A DNA stretch of 64,000 nt, from NCBI RefSeq assembly GCF_024124545.1, contig NZ_JAMXSF010000011.1, forward strand, positions 114,829 to 178,828, read 5' to 3'. Position 1 is the first letter of the stretch; every line of letters begins with the position of its first letter. Source of the DNA: Pseudoalteromonas sp. XMcav2-N. GTDB taxonomy: Bacteria; Pseudomonadota; Gammaproteobacteria; Enterobacterales; Alteromonadaceae. The notes below the pieces were generated by a model. The model was given only the letters and a program-made list of their open reading frames with translations. It was not told where the DNA came from and searched no databases. The position numbers and the translations under genes are program-made. Of the stretch, positions 26,456-34,044 are shown piece by piece.

Positions 26456-27661
26456 TTAAACGCTACGTGTTGCCAGTGCAGGCGATACACGTGCAGCCTG
26501 CCAGGCTGGCTGGATCACGGCAAGCTGTCCTGCGGATAGCATAATCACTGCGCCAATCAGCAGATAATATGCCGGAACAGGGACTAAGCCAAAATAGCTC
26601 ACCAACTGGGTGTTAACTAATACCGCACAGATCACACCAATGGCCACCCCGACAAGTGTAACAATGAGATTTTCCATTAGATAATAACGTAATACCTGTA
26701 CCCGGTTAGCGCCCAACGCACGACGAGTGCCAATTTGTTTGCGTCGCTTCAGGATAGCAAAGCGCGCCTGACCAAATATCGCCAGCATAGTCAGTACTAA
26801 CAGTCCCACCAATACCAGCTTCAGAGTTTTCAGCTCCGCAACATCAGTGCGATAGCTCTCTTCGCGCGTCTGGCTAAAAGGCTTGAGCTTGTCAATTTGC
26901 CTGCCTGGCGTCGCCAGCAGCAAGGCTTTCACATCAGACATTGCCTGCTCAAGCACACCTGGTTGTGCTTTCACCATAATGCCAACCTTGTCATGAACTT
27001 CGAACGTTGGTGACAACACCACGTGATCGAACAGTCGCCAAAAACTCCATACAGCTTTAAGATTGTCTACCACCCCAATCACCTGCTGCGGCTCATTCTG
27101 AACATACAAAGTCTTGCCCAGGACATCTAGCCAGTTATCAGGGTGCAATGTTTGCGCAAGTGCTCTGGAAACCACCACTTTTCCGCCAGATTGTGCGCCA
27201 AAATAGGAATGCGAAACATCGCTTTGTTCAAACCATTGTCCCGCAATGAGCTCCAGACCCAGTGTGTCGCGACTGTCGAAGTTACTGCCATAATAACCGC
27301 TTGCGGTGAGCTTATCCTCATCTGCAGGCCCGTAACCAATATCAACAGACCGTCCAAACCCGCTCATAGGGACTGATGTCACAGGAATGGCATTGTCTAC
27401 CGTTCCCAGACCCTTGATATCTCTTACAACCTGCTCAAACTCCGCCACCCGGGCATCGCCCTTTTCCTGCAGATTAATAAACAACGAAAACACCTGAGAC
27501 TCATTGAGGCCACTGGGGGCCGTCACTTTATCGTGCTTTTGTGAGACCATATAAACGGCGTTGACAAATATTGTAAAGGTCACAGCTATTTGCAATATCA
27601 ACAGTAAAGGAGAGGTCTTGCTGCGCCATATCGTTTTAAGAATCACGGTAAAATCTTTCAT
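26456..27661 (-). CDS. ABC transporter permease, MacB/FtsX type (pair A, second subunit)
   Basis: 401 aa, the same design as its paralogue at 23761-24969: N-terminal TM helix, periplasmic domain, three C-terminal TM helices with RRKQIGTRRALGANRVQVLRYY. It begins 9 bp after the stop of its partner (27671). The two paralogues agree best in the TM/FtsX regions and differ in the periplasmic domain, the part that contacts substrate or adaptor, so the duplicated pairs may serve different substrates. Confidence 0.88.
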   Translation of the reverse strand: MKDFTVILKTIWRSKTSPLLLILQIAVTFTIFVNAVYMVSQKHDKVTAPSGLNESQVFSLFINLQEKGDARVAEFEQVVRDIKGLGTVDNAIPVTSVPMSGFGRSVDIGYGPADEDKLTASGYYGSNFDSRDTLGLELIAGQWFEQSDVSHSYFGAQSGGKVVVSRALAQTLHPDNWLDVLGKTLYVQNEPQQVIGVVDNLKAVWSFWRLFDHVVLSPTFEVHDKVGIMVKAQPGVLEQAMSDVKALLLATPGRQIDKLKPFSQTREESYRTDVAELKTLKLVLVGLLVLTMLAIFGQARFAILKRRKQIGTRRALGANRVQVLRYYLMENLIVTLVGVAIGVICAVLVNTQLVSYFGLVPVPAYYLLIGAVIMLSAGQLAVIQPAWQAARVSPALATRSV

Positions 27662-27670
27662 GATCCGCTC

Positions 27671-29002
27671 CTACAGACTCTTAAGTTGACTAGAGGGCTG
27701 GATCTGAGCGGCTCGGTAGATCGGCCACAGCCCAAAGAGAATACTGGCCACAATAGACAACCCAAGTGTCATGATCATAATCCGCAAATCCATTTGCATG
27801 ATGGTGGCATTAAGGTAAGTGAATATTTGCTGTACCAGGTGCAGTCCCAGCTGTGCAAACAGCAGACCCAGCACACCACCAAACAAACCAATCAGGAAAG
27901 CTTCACACAAAAATTGCCAGCAAATATCGTGGCGACTGGCACCAACCGCTCGCCTGAGCCCTATTTCACTCCCTTTACCATAAAACTTAGTCATCATCAG
28001 ACTCATACAATTAAGTAAGCAGGCCAGTAAAAATGCAAATGCCAACCACACAGCCATATCATTTTCGTTACTGAGGACTTTTGCCCAGCGCAGATACTCG
28101 TCTATGGTAAATAATCGGCTGAGGTTCTCTCTGGCAAAACGACCCGCCTGTTTTTGCTGTTCAACATAGGCGTTAATAAAGTCCATATACTGAGCTCTGT
28201 CTGCGCCCGATTCCAGCTCAACCCAATAAAACAACCAAATACAATCTGACGCCATAAAGTCGCTGAACGAAACATCTTCAATATCCTGCCAGCACGCCCA
28301 GGTCACGTCATTGCGAGAGAAAATCTCCTGATTTATCTGGTATTCAAGTGGAGTAAAAATTGACTCAGGATCGCGATAGGCGTGAGAAGATAAGTAGTAG
28401 AATTTCGGGATAGGGAACCAGTCGTCCATTACCCCAACGACTTGCATCAGGGAGTCACCCAAAACGATGTGGCGCCCTACAGAATTAGCACCACCAAACA
28501 GCTCTTCATTCAATGCTTTCGTGATAACAACAACCTGATTCCCTGCACTATCATCCTGCTCAGACCAAGCGCCACCATATAAAAAGGGCACATCGAACAT
28601 CGCAAAGAAGTCGTTGTGGGTAGTACGTATCATCCGCATCTGCGCATCGCGTTGAGCTTGTTCTTCAGCACGACTCATCATTTTAAACAAGCCAAGTGCC
28701 GACTCACGATGCGCTTTACCAGCTGCTTTGAGGTTTTTAGCATCCCGGTAGGAAACCATTTCCGGAATCTCTTCCTGACCATCGGCCGTACGGTAAGGCT
28801 GATCAGGACCCCAGACACTTAACTGTACGGTGAAAACACGGTCACTTTTATCAGGCAAAGGGTCTTTGGTTTTCATATAACTGACGGTGTAGGTTACCAT
28901 CGCTGCAGCAATACCTAATGCGATCGTGCTTACCATAAGTACACTCAATAAGGGTGTCTTACGTAAGCTGAGCCAAGCCAGCTTAAAGTAATAAGTTAGC
29001 AT
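27671..29002 (-). CDS. ABC transporter permease, MacB/FtsX type (pair A, first subunit)
   Basis: 443 aa. N-terminal TM helix, periplasmic domain (~45-290) and three C-terminal TM helices with GLRRAVGASRHDICWQFLCE; it ends PIYRAAQIQPSSQLKSL. It follows the ATPase gene by 8 bp, so it is translated from the same message. No adaptor (HlyD/MacA type) or TolC-like gene is found in the window, so the exporter must borrow these or function without them. Confidence 0.88.
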   Translation of the reverse strand: MLTYYFKLAWLSLRKTPLLSVLMVSTIALGIAAAMVTYTVSYMKTKDPLPDKSDRVFTVQLSVWGPDQPYRTADGQEEIPEMVSYRDAKNLKAAGKAHRESALGLFKMMSRAEEQAQRDAQMRMIRTTHNDFFAMFDVPFLYGGAWSEQDDSAGNQVVVITKALNEELFGGANSVGRHIVLGDSLMQVVGVMDDWFPIPKFYYLSSHAYRDPESIFTPLEYQINQEIFSRNDVTWACWQDIEDVSFSDFMASDCIWLFYWVELESGADRAQYMDFINAYVEQQKQAGRFARENLSRLFTIDEYLRWAKVLSNENDMAVWLAFAFLLACLLNCMSLMMTKFYGKGSEIGLRRAVGASRHDICWQFLCEAFLIGLFGGVLGLLFAQLGLHLVQQIFTYLNATIMQMDLRIMIMTLGLSIVASILFGLWPIYRAAQIQPSSQLKSL

Positions 29003-29010
29003 ATTTAGTC

Positions 29011-29700
29011 CTAAGCAATTGCTTGCTCTGGGGCACGACGTTCGCTCAATACACCATCTTTAATCTCAATGATCCGCTGTGCCTGACTGGCCTGTTCAGT
29101 GTCGTGCGTCACCATTAAAATACTGGTCCCTTTAGCATTAATGTCTTTGAGCAAAGACATGATGCCATCCGCCATTTTAGAATCCAGGTTACCTGTTGGT
29201 TCATCCGCTAATAAAAATGCGGGGCTGCCGGCAAGTGCACGCGCAATAGCAACACGCTGCTGCTGTCCACCGGATAGTTGCTGGGGGTAATGGTCTTTGC
29301 GACTCGCCAGGCCGACCTGCTGAAGCGCATCCATCACGCGCTGCTTACGCTCACTGGCGTTAAAGCTACGATAACGTAGTGGCATTTCTACGTTGTCGAA
29401 CAAGTTGAGTTCAGGGATTAGATTAAACCCTTGAAAAATAAAGCCTATCTTTTCATTTCGTAAGCGCGATTTTTGCTTATCTGACAGACCCGTTACATCT
29501 TTACCGTCCAGTGTGTACTGGCCTTCACAATAGTCTTCCAGTAGCCCCGCAATATTTAGAAAAGTGGTTTTTCCTGAACCGGATGGGCCTATCACAGCAA
29601 CAAACTCGCCTTGCTGTACTTCCAGGTCAAATGGTTGCAGCGCCTGAGTTTTTACCGTATCCGTGTAATAAGCTTTCGCCAGCTTTGACATTTTAAGCAT
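29011..29700 (-). CDS. ABC transporter ATP-binding protein, MacB/LolD type
   Basis: 229 aa. Walker [10 protein letters not shown] (residues 38-46), Q-loop ([12 protein letters not shown]), signature [15 protein letters not shown], Walker [13 protein letters not shown] and H-loop (MVTHDTE) are all present, so it should hydrolyse ATP. It is the first gene of the operon, with AAGGAAA before its ATG, and is the only ATPase for four permeases. MacB-type machines are efflux systems for peptides, antibiotics or lipoproteins. The substrate is not evident. Confidence 0.93.
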   Translation of the reverse strand: MLKMSKLAKAYYTDTVKTQALQPFDLEVQQGEFVAVIGPSGSGKTTFLNIAGLLEDYCEGQYTLDGKDVTGLSDKQKSRLRNEKIGFIFQGFNLIPELNLFDNVEMPLRYRSFNASERKQRVMDALQQVGLASRKDHYPQQLSGGQQQRVAIARALAGSPAFLLADEPTGNLDSKMADGIMSLLKDINAKGTSILMVTHDTEQASQAQRIIEIKDGVLSERRAPEQAIA

Positions 29701-30080
29701 AAAATTTCCTTATGGTTTGTCTTTATTCTTATTGGTGAGAAGCAAGAATGCACCTCACTTCAACAGACACGCACAGGGAATGCCTGCCCCCCTGTGTACC
29801 GTGCTGGCAGCTTTGCGGGCTAATGTCTAAAATAAAGTCCGGACACAGCTGACCAACGAACTCAAGAAGGTACACAAAAAACCATTTAAAGTCACGTTTT
29901 TTAACGTTCCATTAAACTAATAACTCAACTGAATTTATCTACTACATTTGTTCTAGGTATTTGAAAATAATAATTAAGCAATAATCTGGGCATGCTGTTT
30001 TGTTAACAAAAAAAGAGAAATTATCGGCCGACTAGAAAGTTTCTTTAACCTGTATTTTTATTTGTCTAAGCGAGGGAAAC
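29701..30080. other. Intergenic region (380 bp) between divergent ABC operon and DUF1993 gene
   Basis: No coding frame is convincing. It must contain the promoters of both divergent units. The one structure I note is a 14-bp palindrome TTTTGTTAACAAAA at 29998-30011, about 70 bp upstream of the DUF1993 start, which could be an operator. Confidence 0.4.
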
Positions 30081-30575
30081 ATGAGCAATAATATTGAGCC
30101 TTTTTTACATTATCTGAACCAGCTGCAAGCCATTATGCAACGTGAGGACATGACCGACGACTTACTGGCTCAGCGACTGTGCCCAGATATGTTCCCACTG
30201 CATCAACAGATATCCACGGCTGCAGCCTTATCACTGCGCTGCTGCTGTCCACTGTTCAATAAAGAAGTGATCAGCTTTAAGCGTCCGACGATCAGCGTGA
30301 GTAATCTAGTAGAGGAACTGAATGACACCATAGAGTATCTGACTAATTTGCGCAGCGATCCCTGGGAGTCAATGCCCGCCAGCATCACATTCGTGGCTGG
30401 GTTTGCGACGCATACACTAGAGCCTGACAAATATTTTCAATTCTACGCCTGGCCTAATTTTCTTTTCCATTTTTCAATGGCCTACGCAATCCTCCGCGCG
30501 GCGGGGTTGCCATTGAGCAAAGGAGATTTTGACGGCTTTCATCATTACCCACCGGGGTTTTCGTTCCCATCTTAA
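30081..30575 (+). CDS. DUF1993 family protein
   Basis: 164 aa with GAGGGAAAC before the ATG. The sequence has the DUF1993 layout: N-terminal helix FLHYLNQLQAIM, the CPDMFPLHQQI segment and the C-terminal LFHFSMAYAILRAAGLPLSKGDF. The family is soluble and predicted to adopt a DinB-like four-helix bundle; its function is not established. It sits alone, 59 bp upstream of the 477-aa gene and in the same direction. Confidence 0.82.
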   Translation: MSNNIEPFLHYLNQLQAIMQREDMTDDLLAQRLCPDMFPLHQQISTAAALSLRCCCPLFNKEVISFKRPTISVSNLVEELNDTIEYLTNLRSDPWESMPASITFVAGFATHTLEPDKYFQFYAWPNFLFHFSMAYAILRAAGLPLSKGDFDGFHHYPPGFSFPS

Positions 30576-30634
30576 AGTTCTGGTGCAATCGGCCGATAAC
30601 CGTTTAACTTTAAGTAACAAGGATAAGGTTATTT

Positions 30635-32068
30635 ATGAAGTTTCACTTTCACAGCGACGCAGGCAAAACTGCGATTGCCGGGCACAACCGTATCGCTGAA
30701 AACTCGCAGGCACTTTCTGAACGTATACAGAGTCAGGCACGCTCAGCCAGCGCCCCGGATGATATCCCGCTTAACGACGCTCAATTCACGATACTGCAAC
30801 CACAGCATGGGAACGACTTCGCCGCAGCATTTACCTATCCAAGGCCAAGTGCACAACTGCCGGACTATATCGGTTTCAAACGCTTTCATATTACCAGTCA
30901 GGAAATGACTAAGAATGAGCATGGCCAGCTGAGTACTCAATATGCCTATGGCGACCTGACTGATAAAGACGATATCAATGCCTTTTTAGCCCAGCTTGAT
31001 CGCCTGCCGCCCGAGCAAAGAAATAAGCTCGAACATATCAAGCCCAGTAAATCGCTTTTATCCCTGGCTGAGCGTCTGGACGATGATGCGCTTTCCCAGC
31101 TTGCAGATATTTTGATAGACGCAGGTAATACCTCGATATTTGCGCAAGAGAAGCGAAACCACGTACCCGACGAGCTAGTTGAGGCCCTCTCAAGCCTGCC
31201 CGATGATATTCTTCACGATACCATGCAGACATTCGCCAGCCTGACTGAACAGGGTGACACCTATCAGACACCCACCTCGCCAGTGGGTGTGGATGAAAAA
31301 GGCCGTGAACGCATTCTGATGACCTCATCTGACCGGGATAAGTACTGGCAACATAAGCTGGCTCAGCCCCCGGAAGATCTGCAATTGTTACACAGCTATA
31401 CAGACTTACTTATTAGTGGGAAATTTAAAGGGGACGACCTGAGCACCCTAAACACGCACTTGCAGGAAAGTACCTTCTCTCAGAGTCGTGGCATACTGGA
31501 TATGGCAAACGCTATAAAACCTTTTGAGAAACACAGTATGCTGGCCATGCTGAACGAAGCAGACAAAGATAGTGAGCACAATGTTTTCGCTTATTTAAGT
31601 CAACAAGTTGACCTGTCTGCACACCGCCAATACTATCAAACGGAAAAGAATGATGTGGTTGTGCAACAGGACCTGCCCCCCGGCGAATCCGACCGTGGAC
31701 GTCTTTACTCCGATATTCTCACCGCATACGACGAATATGGGCTGGGATGGATCAATGATGCACTGGAACATACAGCAGGCACACCACCGCAAATACAACA
31801 ACAGCTCTGGGGACAGTTACTTGATGACGCAGAGCACTTTAACGAGCAGTTCGTGCGTTCCGATGCGTTGGAAAGTTGGGCCAGCCTTACAATCCCCCCT
31901 TTGTTACAGGCATTTCATGACAGGCAAATTGACGACATTCGCGATTACAATAGTGAACGAATACTACCCGATTACCTTGGAAACCTAACCTTTTTAGGTG
32001 GAATGAAGCATGCCACAGCTCAGCCCGGCTCCAGTCAGGTTGACGTTCAAGTAATGCCCGAAAACTAA
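30635..32068 (+). CDS. Hypothetical protein (477 aa)
   Basis: A long clean frame with AAGGATAAGG before the ATG. The product is soluble-looking, acidic, rich in Gln, Asp and Leu, and mostly helical, with no signal peptide, TM segment or recognisable catalytic motif. Pieces such as DINAFLAQLDRLPPEQRNKL and RLDDDALSQLADILIDAG suggest helical repeats, and SLPDDILHDTMQTFASL reads as a further similar unit. It could share a message with the DUF1993 gene. I do not recognise the family. Confidence 0.7.
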   Translation: MKFHFHSDAGKTAIAGHNRIAENSQALSERIQSQARSASAPDDIPLNDAQFTILQPQHGNDFAAAFTYPRPSAQLPDYIGFKRFHITSQEMTKNEHGQLSTQYAYGDLTDKDDINAFLAQLDRLPPEQRNKLEHIKPSKSLLSLAERLDDDALSQLADILIDAGNTSIFAQEKRNHVPDELVEALSSLPDDILHDTMQTFASLTEQGDTYQTPTSPVGVDEKGRERILMTSSDRDKYWQHKLAQPPEDLQLLHSYTDLLISGKFKGDDLSTLNTHLQESTFSQSRGILDMANAIKPFEKHSMLAMLNEADKDSEHNVFAYLSQQVDLSAHRQYYQTEKNDVVVQQDLPPGESDRGRLYSDILTAYDEYGLGWINDALEHTAGTPPQIQQQLWGQLLDDAEHFNEQFVRSDALESWASLTIPPLLQAFHDRQIDDIRDYNSERILPDYLGNLTFLGGMKHATAQPGSSQVDVQVMPEN

Positions 32069-32212
32069 TCTGCGAGCCTGCCGGCAGATAACGCCGGCTC
32101 CCCCAGGCTTACTCTTCCCTCACGGTCTAATAGTTGCAGTCAAATCTGATTAGGATATGATACCGGCACTTTAGCTGCGCTCATCAAACTTATAATTCAA
32201 AGAGCACCTTAT

Positions 32213-32977
32213 ATGAACAAAGCATTTTTCACATTGGTACTGCTACTTTCGGCCCTGACTTCTCAGGCATGGGCTTCAACCTTTAAACTGGACAGGCACC
32301 GGGTGGTTCTTGACCAGGAAACTCGCCGCGGCGAGTTACGCATCTACAATACCTCAGACAGCCTGCAGAGTTACCGTGTGTCACTGATAGATATGAAAAT
32401 GGATGCAACGGGCTCCCTGAAAATTGCCGATCAATATCAGTTCTCTGCCAAGCCTTACCTTCGTGTAGGTCCCAGGGTTGCCAAAGACGTATTACCCAAA
32501 CAATTTCAAAAAATCCGCCTAATGAAAAAAGGCAAAATCCCTGACGGTGAGTTTCGTGCCCACCTGATGGTTGAAGCGCTCAGCACCAGTTCATCACAAC
32601 CGCAAAATGGTGCCGTTACAGTACGAGCCAATTACAAAGTGATTATTCCTGTTTTTATCAAGAATACGTCATCCAGTACAGAACTGACTTTCGGTGCCGT
32701 GGCCTTCAGCAAAGACACCAAAAATATGCTCGTCAGCTTGCATAAACAGGGTCCGGGTCATACCAGCGCAAATTTGGTTGTGATGGAAGGCGAAGAGGAG
32801 CTTTTTCGTATCAACCAATTCAGCTTGTATCCCGAATTAAGCCAGCGTGATATGTCTCTTCCGCTTGAATATCAGTCCCTGATCGACAAAAAACTGACAT
32901 TACGTCTGGAAGATGTTGAATCTAAAGAACTCCTGAAGGAGCAAACCGTCACTATTTCTGAGCAAATGCTGAAATAA
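32213..32977 (+). CDS. Periplasmic pilus chaperone (PapD-like)
   Basis: 254 aa with a signal peptide (MNKAFFTLVLLLSALTSQAWA). The first Ig domain begins FKLDRHRVVLDQETRRGELR and contains the conserved strand pattern ending VLPKQFQKIRLMKKGK; the second domain contains TVRANYKVIIPVFIK. These are marks of the chaperones that donate a strand to pilus subunits in the periplasm. The stop codon overlaps the ATG of the next gene (TAATG), so the two are translationally coupled. It starts the pilus operon 32213-36528. Confidence 0.78.
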   Translation: MNKAFFTLVLLLSALTSQAWASTFKLDRHRVVLDQETRRGELRIYNTSDSLQSYRVSLIDMKMDATGSLKIADQYQFSAKPYLRVGPRVAKDVLPKQFQKIRLMKKGKIPDGEFRAHLMVEALSTSSSQPQNGAVTVRANYKVIIPVFIKNTSSSTELTFGAVAFSKDTKNMLVSLHKQGPGHTSANLVVMEGEEELFRINQFSLYPELSQRDMSLPLEYQSLIDKKLTLRLEDVESKELLKEQTVTISEQMLK

Positions 32978-33480
32978 TGATAGCCAGTTTGTTGACCAGT
33001 TTTGCTCTGTTATCGACGACCGCCGAGGAAGTCGATACTTTGACATATCTGAAGCAACAACAGCAAAATCAAACCCTTTCCACCGGGATCAGCATCAATT
33101 TATTGACACCTCTAACCTTCCCACCTCTTAAACAGACCCCCGCAACCTGGGAAGGCGCCACCTGTAAGGCGAATGGGCGAAAAAATAATAAAACGGTTAA
33201 AAAGTCACTTTGCCCGGGTTTAAGAGGCTATAAAGCTGAATTCGAAATCACTGGCCAGCCCAGGAGTTACGTGGACATAGAAGTATATGGAAACGAAACA
33301 AAGCAGGGTTTAACCTTTACAGTACAAAACAAATCAGGAGGCTTTAATAAGCGCGTAAGAATAAAAAAATCAGGAGTTGGCACGTTTAGTGCAGGAGGTA
33401 TTGTAACGCTCAGTAACGCCTATGAAACAGGCAGCGGGGAGTACGCTTTCAGCTACACAGTTACTGCGGTATACCAATAA
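32977..33480 (+). CDS. Pilus subunit-like secreted protein (minor subunit?)
   Basis: 167 aa. It has the C-terminal beta-sandwich pattern shared with the following gene: both end in (F)xYxxxAxYQ and contain a G(Q/T)PRxYVxxxxY strand. Two cysteines (ATCKANG, SLCPGL) could form a disulfide in the first half. The N-terminus is only weakly signal-like (MIASLLTSFALLSTTAEE). It overlaps the chaperone stop by one base. I take it as a minor or adaptor subunit; its DUF4402 resemblance is weaker than its neighbour's. Confidence 0.6.
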   Translation: MIASLLTSFALLSTTAEEVDTLTYLKQQQQNQTLSTGISINLLTPLTFPPLKQTPATWEGATCKANGRKNNKTVKKSLCPGLRGYKAEFEITGQPRSYVDIEVYGNETKQGLTFTVQNKSGGFNKRVRIKKSGVGTFSAGGIVTLSNAYETGSGEYAFSYTVTAVYQ

Positions 33481-33498
33481 TAATTAAGGAAATAAACA

Positions 33499-33999
33499 AT
33501 GCTAAAAAAAACCTCCAGCGCAATCGCACTATTAGCTATGAGTTTTGGTTCTGTGGCAGCAACTTATCAGGTTGATGTTAATCTGGTCGTGGAACGTGCA
33601 CCAATCCAAATCGAGCAAACAACGCCAATGAGTTTCCCGGAACTACTGGTAAACGAAGCATCTAAAAATGGTGACGGCTGTTATGCGGTAGAAACGCCCT
33701 ATTCTAACCCTACTGCTTCAGCGTTATGTAACGATCCTAATGTAGGTGGTAAGCAAGGTGTCTTCACCGTACGCGGTACACCTCGTGCGTATGTGAACTA
33801 CTCATATTCTGCGCCGGATCAAACTCAGGACGGGCTGAGATTTGCTCTGACCCCCGTCAGTTCAGCAGTTCAGCTGAGTGCAGGTGGCGAGGCGTCAGTC
33901 TCACTGGCAGCAGTGGTTATGCTTGAAGACAAAGATATTGCCATCAACGCACCTGGTACCAAAACATTTACTTATGATTTTGTTGCGGCTTACCAGTAA
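33499..33999 (+). CDS. Pilus subunit-like protein (DUF4402-like, probable major subunit)
   Basis: 166 aa with a clear signal peptide (MLKKTSSAIALLAMSFGSVAA) and AAGGAAATAAAC before the ATG. The mature part is a small, Cys-pair-containing beta-sandwich (C in GDGCYAV and ALCNDPN) ending FTYDFVAAYQ, similar in layout to DUF4402/CS1-type fimbrial subunits. A terminator hairpin follows immediately, as expected when the major subunit must be made in excess over the usher. Confidence 0.65.
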   Translation: MLKKTSSAIALLAMSFGSVAATYQVDVNLVVERAPIQIEQTTPMSFPELLVNEASKNGDGCYAVETPYSNPTASALCNDPNVGGKQGVFTVRGTPRAYVNYSYSAPDQTQDGLRFALTPVSSAVQLSAGGEASVSLAAVVMLEDKDIAINAPGTKTFTYDFVAAYQ

Positions 34000-34017
34000 G
34001 ATCCCCATCATTTTCTA

Positions 34018-34042
34018 AAGGTCCGGCCCTGCCGGGCCTTTT
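34018..34042 (+). terminator. Intra-operon terminator between pilus subunit and usher
   Basis: AAGGTCCGGC-CCT-GCCGGGCCTT with a following TT: a 10-bp stem with one G-T wobble, ending 3 bp before the usher ATG. It probably lets only part of the transcripts read into the usher gene. Confidence 0.75.
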
Positions 34043-34044
34043 GC

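Noticed and set aside
30635..32068. Interpretation of the 477-aa protein as a toxin or secreted effector
   Set aside because: No signal peptide, toxin motif, repeat type or immunity gene is visible; left as hypothetical.
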